Assembly (NCBI GenBank): GCA_014730235.1
Contig: WJIO01000214.1
Location: 1 to 25,922 of the forward strand
Reading direction: 5' to 3'
Source: Candidatus Poribacteria bacterium
Lineage (GTDB): Bacteria; Poribacteria; DTPJ01; WJIO01
DNA: 25,922 nucleotides
The first letter of the stretch is position 1, and every line of letters begins with the position of its first letter. Under the pieces are notes generated by a model. The model saw only the letters and a list, made by a program, of their open reading frames with translations. It did not search any database and was not told the DNA's origin. Shown here piece by piece: positions 7,842 to 15,592 of the stretch. The translations under genes and the position numbers were made by a program.

Positions 7842-8621
7842 CTAATCTATATCGTAAATATTCCTCAGATACACATTATTTCTCCAGCCACATGGAACGA
7901 TCAAATCATCATCTACACTGCCATCATGAGTAGCCATTTTATCAACTTGATGCGCGCCGTGATCAGCCAGTATAATAAGCCCATATCCCATTTCCGCCAG
8001 AACAGGCATAAGCTCTCCCAGGTGTCGGTCTACATCGGCTACCGCTTTTTCAATCTGTGGACCTTTTAAACCGAATTTATGTCCGGTTTCATCTATGTCC
8101 AGAAGCTGCATAATCATGAATTCAGGGTTTTCTTCCTTAACCATTTCTATACCCATGGAAAGTAGTTCTTCGTCGGTATTTGTCGAGGCTATACACTTAT
8201 AGTCGGCGAACTTTGAAAGCAAAACTCCCACTGTGCTGCTTTCACGACCAACAGCCGCCGATTTCATCCCTGGTTCTGAAAGCACATGGAAGAGCGTCTC
8301 AACTTCCAGGGGTTGAGTTCTATCCCTTATGGCGTGAACATCAGAAGGTGCGCCTGTTACCATTGTGGCAAAATTAACCGGCGTTTTAGCCGGTAATACA
8401 GAACGGATATGCAGGAGATGCTGATGGACAATTAGATTAAAATTCGGGGTAAAATCTCTGAAACGCTTCCATGTAGACACACCAAAAGCGTCTACCACCA
8501 CCAGAGCGATTTTGCTTTCATCCGTCATATCTCCTGTAATTTCTTCTATTATCTCTTCCTGACTTTGGGCTGGTTTTCGTATGCCCAGGATATTACTCAC
8601 TGTAGGAGCAACACTGGTCAT
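7842..8621 (-). CDS. Alkaline phosphatase superfamily protein (phosphodiesterase/phosphoglyceromutase-like)
   Basis: A 259-residue metal-dependent phospho- or sulfo-transfer enzyme of the alkaline phosphatase superfamily. Visible motifs are VVVDAFG (metal-ligand D44), LPAKTPVNFATMVTGAP (T80 as likely nucleophile), LLDIDETGHKFG (D175, D177, H181), LADHG (D220, H221) and THDG (H232), which together give the two-metal centre. There is no signal peptide. I chose ATG 8621 because AAGGA lies seven bases upstream and MTSVAPTVSNILGI fits the usual start of such proteins; ATG 8636 and GTG 8663 are possible but have weaker sites. It is the last gene of the minus-strand glycan cluster, separated from the LamG gene by a perfect palindrome. 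The substrate is unknown; a sugar phosphate or phosphonate is possible. Confidence 0.85.
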   Translation of the reverse strand: MTSVAPTVSNILGIRKPAQSQEEIIEEITGDMTDESKIALVVVDAFGVSTWKRFRDFTPNFNLIVHQHLLHIRSVLPAKTPVNFATMVTGAPSDVHAIRDRTQPLEVETLFHVLSEPGMKSAAVGRESSTVGVLLSKFADYKCIASTNTDEELLSMGIEMVKEENPEFMIMQLLDIDETGHKFGLKGPQIEKAVADVDRHLGELMPVLAEMGYGLIILADHGAHQVDKMATHDGSVDDDLIVPCGWRNNVYLRNIYDID

Positions 8622-8666
8622 GCTGTATTCCTTCATATATGCTACAGTCCTTTCTGATGCCACGTT

Positions 8667-8696
8667 TGTAGCGTCACAATATATTGTGACGCTACA
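8667..8696. promoter_or_regulatory. Perfect 30-bp palindrome, candidate operator
   Basis: Half-site TGTAGCGTCACAATA is followed directly by its exact complement with no spacer. There is no T run on either side, so a terminator is unlikely. It lies between the LamG gene and the phosphatase gene, 45 bp before the preferred start of the latter. Next to it (8693-8716) is a short tandem repeat of ACATATTAT. A dimeric-regulator operator, an mRNA-processing hairpin or a REP-like element would all fit. Confidence 0.55.
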
Positions 8697-8732
8697 TATT
8701 ATACATATTATACATTGGTTAGTAAACTATAA

Positions 8733-9527
8733 CTATTCTTGTGTCTTAATTTCTGACCATACAGTAGCCATTTTCCCCTCTGATGAGACAGCCAAAACAC
8801 CTGCCATACCAGAATTCATAAGGGTTTTTATATCATCCTGTTCCAGGGCAACGTTGAAAATGGCAACTTCGTCAATGATTCCAGGAGTATAATATCCTGC
8901 CGCTCCGGCATTTGCCCCTCCGCCAATTCTAAAAGGCTGGGATGTGACGATAATCTCGCCGGAGAAATTAAGGGAACCGTCTTCCTCACCATTAACATAA
9001 AGGGTTAAAACATTTCCATCATAAACCTGGGCCACATGATACCACGTTTCAAGCTCGACGGTTGTACTTCCGTCAAAATAATTTGCAGTACCGTCTGAAG
9101 TCCATATATGCGCTCTGAATGTATTGACATCAGATGCTGTAAGCAAATACTGCCTTTCTGCGTTTTCACCGTCTTTGCTTAGTATATCCCGATGCGTATT
9201 TTCGTTGCCTGTTATATAAACCCAGCATGCCATGGTCATTTCATTTTTAGGATTCAATTCCTCTGAATCGGGTATTTCAACGAATTGATCCAGACCGTTG
9301 AAACTTAAGGCCTTGCCGGATTTACCGTCAACCCATTCCGCCCCATTGATTGTACCATCGGCATTTACACCTGAGGAATCCATTACTATATCTCCGCTTC
9401 CCTCGTCAAATAGCCAAACTCCAACACATGTTTGCATGTCAATTTCAGCGTAAAGCTGAAAGGTAAAAATCAAGCTAAGGAAAATTAATGTCGCACAAAA
9501 AATTAATCTTAAGTTCAATTTTTTCAT
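8733..9527 (-). CDS. Exported LamG (concanavalin A-like) protein with C-terminal W-x-x-I-K tag
   Basis: A 264-residue secreted lectin-like protein. The signal peptide runs to about A27 (MKKLNLRLIF...FQLYA). The rest is one LamG/ConA-like jelly roll: VGVWLFDEGSGDIVMDSSG, GKSGKALSFNGLDQFVEIPD, MACWVYITG, WYHVAQVYDGNVLTLYVNG and the closing GIIDEVAIFNVAL, all hallmark strands of this fold. After the domain a short linker leads to GKMATVWSEIKTQE at the very end, which matches the tails of three other exported proteins in this window. AAGGAG lies nine bases before the ATG. It is fourth in the minus-strand cluster, 22 bp after the dehydrogenase gene. It probably binds extracellular or surface glycans; no enzymatic residues were recognised. 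Confidence 0.9.
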   Translation of the reverse strand: MKKLNLRLIFCATLIFLSLIFTFQLYAEIDMQTCVGVWLFDEGSGDIVMDSSGVNADGTINGAEWVDGKSGKALSFNGLDQFVEIPDSEELNPKNEMTMACWVYITGNENTHRDILSKDGENAERQYLLTASDVNTFRAHIWTSDGTANYFDGSTTVELETWYHVAQVYDGNVLTLYVNGEEDGSLNFSGEIIVTSQPFRIGGGANAGAAGYYTPGIIDEVAIFNVALEQDDIKTLMNSGMAGVLAVSSEGKMATVWSEIKTQE

Positions 9528-9549
9528 TTTCAGCTACTCCTTATTAAAA

Positions 9550-10542
9550 TTAATTGTTATTTGAAAGCACTCCCGGATTCAGAAGGGATTTAGGTTTTTG
9601 TCCTTTAAGGACACGTAAAACTTCATCCAGGGCCAATTTTCTCAAATCCACTAGAGCATCTTCCGAATACCATGCAGAATGGGGTGAAAAGATTACGTTT
9701 TCAAATTCTGCCAGCCGGTTGTTGGGATCAAATGGAGGCACACCCTCTATTACATCCAGGGCTGCACCTGATATTTGCTCGTTTGACAATGCCTCTATCA
9801 AGGCTTCTGTGTCAATTAAACTACCGCGAGCGCAGTTGACTATTATGGGTCTGCGCTGCATTTTTTTGAAATACTCAGAATTCAGCAAATGATATGTCTT
9901 AGGGTTTGCTGGCGCATGCAGCAGTATAGCATCCGAAACTTTTGCCAACTCATCAAGAGAGACTTTTTTGAGGTTCAGATTTTCATCTTTAACATCTTCT
10001 TCACTTACATTGGGATCAGCGAAAACTATTTTGACTCCAAAAACCGATAACTTCATTGCCGATAGCCTGCCGATACGCCCCATACCAATAATACCCACAG
10101 TCATCTCCCTGATCCGACTCATGGGTTTAAGATAACTCAAGCTCCATTCTCCCTGGCGTATGCGTTTATCCGAAAGGGGAAGCTTTCTAAGCAGTGATAA
10201 CATGCTGGCTACTGTATGGTCGGACACCTCCTCACAGCAGTAATCCGGCACATTTGCCACCATTATACCATGCTGGGTGGCTGATTCTATGTCTATACTA
10301 TCTACTCCTATGCCATAACGGATTACAGCCTTGCATTTAGTCAACTCAGAAAAAGTCTGAGAATTCAGAGGTCTGAAATATGTATTCAATATAACATCAG
10401 CATCTCTTGCAATAGAGATAACGTCGTCCACGCTTTCACACTGGGCGATCACCAGTTCCGCGTTATTCTCAGCGAGGGTTGCACGTTCTGAATCCAGATC
10501 AGGAAAAACGTAATCAGTAACAGCAACCTTGAATTCTGCCAT
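9550..10542 (-). CDS. NAD-dependent D-2-hydroxyacid dehydrogenase (CtBP-like)
   Basis: A 330-residue cytoplasmic oxidoreductase interconverting a 2-hydroxy acid and a 2-oxo acid with NAD(H). The nucleotide-binding motif is G153-M-G155-R-I-G158, with D176 at the end of the second strand favouring NAD over NADP. The catalytic triad is visible as R239 (NCARGSLID), E266 or a close neighbour (LDVIEGVPP) and H288 (FSPHSAWYSE). The PHSAWYSEDAL segment and RYGIGVDSIDI are typical of the CtBP-like branch. AAAGGAGG precedes the start. Spacing of 16 bp after the sulfatase gene points to co-transcription. In this cluster it probably oxidises or reduces a sugar-derived acid released by the upstream enzymes; the substrate cannot be read from the sequence. 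Confidence 0.93.
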   Translation of the reverse strand: MAEFKVAVTDYVFPDLDSERATLAENNAELVIAQCESVDDVISIARDADVILNTYFRPLNSQTFSELTKCKAVIRYGIGVDSIDIESATQHGIMVANVPDYCCEEVSDHTVASMLSLLRKLPLSDKRIRQGEWSLSYLKPMSRIREMTVGIIGMGRIGRLSAMKLSVFGVKIVFADPNVSEEDVKDENLNLKKVSLDELAKVSDAILLHAPANPKTYHLLNSEYFKKMQRRPIIVNCARGSLIDTEALIEALSNEQISGAALDVIEGVPPFDPNNRLAEFENVIFSPHSAWYSEDALVDLRKLALDEVLRVLKGQKPKSLLNPGVLSNNN

Positions 10543-10558
10543 CCTGTAAATCCTCCTT

Positions 10559-11905
10559 TTAATTTGTATAAGGCACAGTTCCGTTTTTGTTGACCTTATA
10601 TCCCCATTTTCTAATATATTCCATTCCAGTTAAAAATTCATCTCCCCGGTCATCAAGTTTCTTTTTCAACCACGCTTCAAATTTCGCCTGTAAACTGGAG
10701 TATTCTGGCTTGTTAATAAGGTTTTTTAGCTGATAAGGGTCTTTCTGGTTATCATATAAAAGCCAGGGCCCTTCAATAGTGCGAACATAAGTATAGCGAA
10801 GGGTTCTTATACCCCTGTATTCTATACCACCTTGAGGCTGTCTTGCCCATTCGCCAAAAGGATGTGGACAACCTATTATACATGCGCCATCTGAGGGGTT
10901 TTCCCCGTCCTGCATATAACCCGAATAATCCAGACCTTCCACAGTATCAGGTATGGACATTCCACATAAACCCAGTAATGTAGGCATAATATCCGGCGCA
11001 TCTATTAGGGCATTAAGCTCTTTTGGTTCATTACCAAACATGGCCGGGTAACGAAGCAAAAACGGCACCCGGATTGATTCATCCCAGGGACGCTGTTTCC
11101 TCTGGTGCCCCTGAGAACCCAGCATATCCCCGTGATCCGATGTAAAGATAAAAATTGTGTTTTCCTCAATACCTTTACTACCAATAGTATCCAGAAGATC
11201 ACCAATACAGGCATCCAGAGCAGAACAATGGGCGTAATATCCCGCTATATCCTGCCTTGCCTTTTCTGCCATAGATTCGGTTACATTGGGACGCAGTTCT
11301 ATTTTATCCGAGTCATACATGGCTTTATATTCTTCCGGCGCGGTTTGGTATGGGTTATGGGGAGGCCCCCATGAAAGCATAAGCAAAAACGGTTTACTGT
11401 CATTATGATTGGTTATATAATCCTGAGCATCTCTGGTCTGTGCTATTGCGTCGTATTCTTCCCAATACAATTTTTCATCTGAGTTTCCTGAATAATATGG
11501 GGAGTTGTTATAATCGTGGGTGCATTCTAGCACCTTCCAGTAATCAAATCCCTGGCGGCGTTCAGGAGGTATATAATTTGACCTGCCATGGCCGTCAAGA
11601 TGCCACTTGCCGATATAGGCCGTATCATATCCCTCGCCAGCATAAGCGTCGGCTATACTTACCGCGTTATGACTTAGATATACATCGTTTACAAATACAC
11701 CGTGAGTCAACGGAAACTGACCGGTCATCAGGCTTGCTCGATAGGGTGAACATACCGGGCACCCGGATACGGCATTAACAAAATTCACGCTTTCTCCTGA
11801 TAAGGAATCCAGATTCGGCGTTTTTATCTGTTGGTTTCCTGCGTATCCCGCGGCATGGGCCCGCCATTGGTCTCCAAAAACAAATACTACATTTGGTTTT
11901 TTCAT
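10559..11905 (-). CDS. S1-family sulfatase (Cys-type, formylglycine-dependent)
   Basis: A 448-residue arylsulfatase-superfamily enzyme that removes sulfate esters, probably from a glycan. The signature C52-S-P-Y-R56 in CPVCSPYRASLMTG is the Cys-type site converted to formylglycine. Other landmarks are PNVVFVFGDQ (metal D12), GKWHLDG (K100, H102), PPHNPY (H183) and TSDHGD (D257, H258). The length is normal. There is no signal peptide: the protein starts MKKPNVVFVF, where the hydrophobic run is the first core strand, so the enzyme should act in the cytoplasm unless exported by an unusual route. No sulfatase-maturing enzyme is in the window. The gene starts 14 bp after the lectin/propeller gene ends and belongs to the same transcript. 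Confidence 0.93.
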   Translation of the reverse strand: MKKPNVVFVFGDQWRAHAAGYAGNQQIKTPNLDSLSGESVNFVNAVSGCPVCSPYRASLMTGQFPLTHGVFVNDVYLSHNAVSIADAYAGEGYDTAYIGKWHLDGHGRSNYIPPERRQGFDYWKVLECTHDYNNSPYYSGNSDEKLYWEEYDAIAQTRDAQDYITNHNDSKPFLLMLSWGPPHNPYQTAPEEYKAMYDSDKIELRPNVTESMAEKARQDIAGYYAHCSALDACIGDLLDTIGSKGIEENTIFIFTSDHGDMLGSQGHQRKQRPWDESIRVPFLLRYPAMFGNEPKELNALIDAPDIMPTLLGLCGMSIPDTVEGLDYSGYMQDGENPSDGACIIGCPHPFGEWARQPQGGIEYRGIRTLRYTYVRTIEGPWLLYDNQKDPYQLKNLINKPEYSSLQAKFEAWLKKKLDDRGDEFLTGMEYIRKWGYKVNKNGTVPYTN

Positions 11906-11919
11906 CTTTTCACCTTGGT

Positions 11920-13869
11920 TTAATCTTCGGGGCCGAATACATACATCTTGCCCTCTATTCCTATGCAGATATAGTCTGTCTTATCTTCTCCCATACGGTT
12001 AATTCCTGTGGATACAGCAGTTCTCAGTCTATCACCCCACAGCTTCTTAATTTCAGTTAGCTCCTTTACCCGACGTCCGTAACCGTCGTAAAAGGCCTGG
12101 GCACGACAAGTTGTGTTTGTCCATATAAGTTTAACGTCCATATCTCCCCACTGGACGGGTGTAGCGCCCTGACCTATATAATCGGGCTGGATAGTCCATA
12201 GCCTATCACCAAAGCCGCTAAACAAGGTAAGAATTCCCATATTACCCCATCTTGTAGCCGCCAGAATCTGCTCCCCTGGTATATCCTTCCGCACTTTACC
12301 TGTGTTACGCCCCTGGGCATGGCCTATGCGATGAACAGACCGAGTCTGTCCGGTGAGTCCATCAACCACATACAAACCTGCACTTCCAGCCAGCAAAAAA
12401 GCTACGGGATCAACATCCTCATCATCGGTATAATTATCCAGGGCAACCGCGTCATAATGCTGTCCGCCGGGTATACTCAAAACTTCCTCGTCTTTATCAT
12501 GAATCCACAGGATGTTACCATCGCCGTCAAACAGCGTACCTCCGGCCAAAAGCTCATCTCTACCGTCATTATCTACATCAAAAAACTGAACGGCGTAATG
12601 ATGACCATACCATGCACCTTTTAGCTCATGATGCCACAGGAGATTGAGATTCATATCATAAGCCCAAAGATTTATTCCCCCGCCGCCTTTATCATCCCGC
12701 CATTCCCGGAGCACTATATCAAATCCACCGTTACCAGTCATATTTCCGCTGGTCTGGGAATAATCGGGTCTTCTTATGGTTTCATGGAGTTCCGGCACTT
12801 TTCCTTTTGCTAATACTTCACCATCGGAACAGCGAATAACAATCATCTCATCAAAGACTACCATCCTACTCGCTTTACCCCTGATATCCCTTTGAGTCTT
12901 CATTTCCCTTGAGCCTGTAAAGCTGTATAACAACCTTCCTTCGTCATGAAAGTATTTGGAAAATACAGCGCCATGTATATTTAAGGGTTTCTCCCATAGC
13001 ACCTCACCTTCAACGGTCATGGCCCTTAGGCTTTTCTCCCCGGATATTAGCATATCATATCTTCCGGGTTTTATAAAGTCCATAAAAATTAGCGAACCAC
13101 CCAGTTCCCGGAGATCTATTGTCTTTATAAGAACTGCGTCAGGTATATTTTCACCCAGTTTCTCTTCCTTTTTGCTTATAATCCTTTGCCGCCGTTCATC
13201 TCGATTTGACTGCCATTGACTTTGCTTTATTGTAATAGAATCCAGACGGGAGCGACCAATGGAGCGAAAGCCTGCTTTACCGTATTTCATTGTAGTGTCT
13301 GTGCAGAAAAAGTTTACCCCCAGTTCATCACACTGACATTTGATGCCGTCACCGCAGGTAGAGATCCTTAGATTTAAATAGCCTTCTGGAACGTCAACCT
13401 TCTTTTCAGCCAGGGGAAACCATTCATCATCTATACGGCGATAAAGCACAGCGCGATTTTTGCCCTCTATACCAAAGTGATAATAGGCTCTGGATGTTTG
13501 TATTCTGAATACAATGCCTGTAAGAGCTTCCTTGCAATCGCTTCTGTCGTTATGTGGTGTAAAGACTGAATCTACTGGCATTACTCTGGCTTCAATGCTA
13601 CAATCCCGGAATTCCTTTTCCTCATATACCAGAGATCGATCCAGGCGATTTCCATTAAATAGAAGTATGTTTTCGTTTTCTTCCTCAATAACCTCTAAAC
13701 CTGAATCAAGATTAAAGCCACCCAAAGGTGTAAGGGGTGTTTCCCACCCTGAAAAATACTTTCTGTATATTTCTCCTCTTGGTTCTAAGGGCGGCAAAAT
13801 TTTCCCAAGCGGACAATTACGAAAATCCAGAGATGCGATAATATTTTCTGATTTAATCTTGCGTTTCAT
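11920..13869 (-). CDS. ConA-like/DUF1080-type domain fused to a beta-propeller (rhamnogalacturonan-lyase-like)
   Basis: A 649-residue protein opening the minus-strand cluster. The first 240 residues look like a concanavalin A/3-keto-disaccharide-hydrolase-type jelly roll: ILLFNGN, DCSIEARVMPVD, TGIVFRIQTSRAYYHFGIEG, LNLRISTCGDGIKCQCDELGV and a closing GKAGFRSIGRSRLDSITI. The remainder is a propeller with repeated DVDNDGRDELLAGGTLFDGDGNILW-type blades and further W-G-D-M-D segments, resembling the propeller of family 11 rhamnogalacturonan lyases. I cannot assign catalytic residues. GGAGGG precedes the start and a clear promoter lies 50-77 bp upstream. There is no signal peptide, which is odd for a calcium-loop propeller. 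It is probably a glycan-binding or lyase subunit working with the sulfatase. Confidence 0.8.
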   Translation of the reverse strand: MKRKIKSENIIASLDFRNCPLGKILPPLEPRGEIYRKYFSGWETPLTPLGGFNLDSGLEVIEEENENILLFNGNRLDRSLVYEEKEFRDCSIEARVMPVDSVFTPHNDRSDCKEALTGIVFRIQTSRAYYHFGIEGKNRAVLYRRIDDEWFPLAEKKVDVPEGYLNLRISTCGDGIKCQCDELGVNFFCTDTTMKYGKAGFRSIGRSRLDSITIKQSQWQSNRDERRQRIISKKEEKLGENIPDAVLIKTIDLRELGGSLIFMDFIKPGRYDMLISGEKSLRAMTVEGEVLWEKPLNIHGAVFSKYFHDEGRLLYSFTGSREMKTQRDIRGKASRMVVFDEMIVIRCSDGEVLAKGKVPELHETIRRPDYSQTSGNMTGNGGFDIVLREWRDDKGGGGINLWAYDMNLNLLWHHELKGAWYGHHYAVQFFDVDNDGRDELLAGGTLFDGDGNILWIHDKDEEVLSIPGGQHYDAVALDNYTDDEDVDPVAFLLAGSAGLYVVDGLTGQTRSVHRIGHAQGRNTGKVRKDIPGEQILAATRWGNMGILTLFSGFGDRLWTIQPDYIGQGATPVQWGDMDVKLIWTNTTCRAQAFYDGYGRRVKELTEIKKLWGDRLRTAVSTGINRMGEDKTDYICIGIEGKMYVFGPED

Positions 13870-13917
13870 GAATACCCTCCATTTCCAAAACCTATTTCAC
13901 CCGGACTGGTTTTAACT

Positions 13918-13946
13918 ATAATACCTCTTTTTTTCTATTGTGGCAA
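13918..13946 (-). promoter_or_regulatory. Sigma70-type promoter of the minus-strand glycan cluster
   Basis: On the minus strand TTGCCA (13946-13941), a 17-nt spacer and TATTAT (13923-13918) lie about 49 bp before the first start codon at 13869. This supports one long transcript running to about 7842. Confidence 0.65.
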
Positions 13947-14203
13947 GACAATCATGTCTAAAGAAAGTGTTCCAAGTTAGTCGGTCATTTAACAATAATC
14001 TTTCATTGTTCTGAGAATTCCACTAAACCCCGCTTTATCAAAGCTGAGGGTAAGATCTTCACCCGCTTAGAATGGCAAATGTGAAAGTTATCAGAATATC
14101 AGTCCGTTTTTTTAACTGCATAATTGACCATGGATTTATATTATATCATCTTTCCAGTATCATACCATAAAATTAAAAAGCCCTGAGAGTTTCTGGACAA
14201 ACC
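13947..14203. other. Non-coding region between divergent promoters
   Basis: About 257 bp, increasingly A/T-rich toward 14160. I see no gene, no strong palindrome and no convincing regulator site. A short CCACTAAACCCC at about 14019 faintly echoes the repeat at 1848 and 2074, but the match is too short to call. Confidence 0.4.
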
Positions 14204-14232
14204 TTGACAACAGTAAAAGCTTATTATATGAT
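14204..14232 (+). promoter_or_regulatory. Near-consensus sigma70 promoter
   Basis: TTGACA (14204-14209, perfect -35), a 17-nt spacer and TATGAT (14227-14232). The expected start of transcription is about 14239, 38 nt before the permease ATG. This is the closest match to consensus in the window. Confidence 0.75.
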
Positions 14233-14276
14233 ATGCTTATCTCGTTTATCTGGTGAAATTCTGGAGTTTAATTATA

Positions 14277-15065
14277 ATGTTAAATCCTATTATGGTAAAA
14301 GAACTTCGTATACACAGCCGTCGGACGATACTATACTGGGTAGGTCTTATTTATTTACTGATGGTATCAATATCTGCCTGTATATTGATATGGCAATACA
14401 AACTGATTGATCCTTTAAATGACATCTTGGTAACCAGCCGAAGTGTTTTCGTTGTATTTACCACTATAGCAGTGGTAATTAATTCCTTTGTTTCTCCATC
14501 AATTGCTTTGCTTATAATAAACGCAGAAAAGGATATCTCTTATCTGGATTTTCTGAAACTAACTCGACTTAAATCATACCAGATATTATCAGGAAAATTT
14601 ATTTGCTTACTTTTTTATACAATTCTGGTAAATTCCCTTTCTGCACCTGTTATTATGCTTCTGGCCAGTTTTTCCGGTGTTTCTATCTTTGGTGTTGCCA
14701 GGTTTTATTTGATAACTATATTTTGCAATATAACCTTTGGTTTTGTTGGAATATCTTATTCTGCAATATTTAAGAGAATAAAAACTGTAGCCATTTTGAC
14801 TTTTGCAACAACCGTTTTTTTCTTATTCGGAACTCTTATGATGAAGCCTGTTTTAAGACAAATTTTGCGTTCCAGAAATATTATAGCAGAAAGTATATTC
14901 AGAGGACTAAATCCAATACATGCTACTATTAATATACTGGATCCCAGGGATACGTCTAAAGTTGCTGGCTTGTCTTTATGGTTGTTTTTAATTATATCTT
15001 ACCTGTTTTTGATTATTGTATTTTCAATAATTGCAAACTTTAAGTTGAATTTAGTAGAATCTTGA
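14277..15065 (+). CDS. ABC-2-type transporter permease
   Basis: A 262-residue integral membrane protein with six predicted hydrophobic helices: the first starts near LYWVGLIYLLMVSISACIL, then VVFTTIAVVINSFVSP with SIALLII, a pair between LICLLFYTILV-like and IFCNITFGFVGIS stretches, AILTFATTVFFLFGTLM, and the last LWLFLIISYLFLIIVFSII. It opens MLNPIMVKELRIHSRR, the typical cytoplasmic start of ABC-2 permeases. ATG 14277 is chosen over GTG 14253 because GGAG lies ten bases before it and the family start fits. No ATP-binding subunit is adjacent, so its partner must be encoded elsewhere; the transported substrate is unknown. The next gene starts two bases after its stop. Confidence 0.8.
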   Translation: MLNPIMVKELRIHSRRTILYWVGLIYLLMVSISACILIWQYKLIDPLNDILVTSRSVFVVFTTIAVVINSFVSPSIALLIINAEKDISYLDFLKLTRLKSYQILSGKFICLLFYTILVNSLSAPVIMLLASFSGVSIFGVARFYLITIFCNITFGFVGISYSAIFKRIKTVAILTFATTVFFLFGTLMMKPVLRQILRSRNIIAESIFRGLNPIHATINILDPRDTSKVAGLSLWLFLIISYLFLIIVFSIIANFKLNLVES

Positions 15066-15067
15066 TA

Positions 15068-15592
15068 ATGTATTTTAACCGCAGGGAACAAAGGATTGTC
15101 ATTTTTATAGGATTTGCGGCTGTACTGGCAATATCAATATTAGTTGTAAAGATTTTAGAACCAGGTGTTTTTTTAAGTTTTTCCACAGGAATGCCTGTAT
15201 CTATTTCTGGATCCAAATATAAGTTAATTGAAAACACATCAAGTCAACCCGATGGAAAAATTGAAGAGGATAGTAAAAATTCTCCCGGGAGCATTGATGA
15301 CAGGATCAATATTAATACTGCCAGCAAAGATGAACTTGAAAGCCTGCCGCGAATCGGGCCTGTTTTGGCCGGTAGAATAATAGATTATCGAAATGAATAC
15401 GGACTTTTTGCCTGTATAGAGGAGATTATTAATATTCATGGTATAGGCGATAAAACTCTTGAAAAGCTCAGAAACTTTATAACTGTAGAAAATCAATCTA
15501 CAAATCAGGGGAAAAAAATAAATGAAATATACAAAAACAGAAAAAACATTAATAGAAGCAATGGAAGAAATGGAAATAGTGGATGCTCATGA
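15068..15592 (+). CDS. ComEA-like helix-hairpin-helix DNA-binding membrane protein
   Basis: A 174-residue protein with a short basic N-terminus (MYFNRREQR), one membrane anchor (about 9-30), a polar linker and a ComEA-type double helix-hairpin-helix domain (about 80-140): ININTASKDELESLPRIGP, ILDYRNEYG-like and IHGIGDKTLEKLRNFI. ComEA binds incoming double-stranded DNA at the cell surface during natural transformation. The hydrophilic tail after residue 140 (rich in N, K and R) has no counterpart in the domain and is partly encoded inside the start of the next gene, which it overlaps by 71 bp. ATG 15068 follows the permease stop so closely that translation is probably coupled; no strong Shine-Dalgarno site is seen. 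The nearby pilin gene may share the DNA-uptake role. Confidence 0.8.
   Translation: MYFNRREQRIVIFIGFAAVLAISILVVKILEPGVFLSFSTGMPVSISGSKYKLIENTSSQPDGKIEEDSKNSPGSIDDRININTASKDELESLPRIGPVLAGRIIDYRNEYGLFACIEEIINIHGIGDKTLEKLRNFITVENQSTNQGKKINEIYKNRKNINRSNGRNGNSGCS

Noticed and set aside
14253-14276. GTG start adding eight residues to the ABC permease
   Set aside because: The ATG at 14277 has a better ribosome site and matches the usual MLNPIMVKEL family start.
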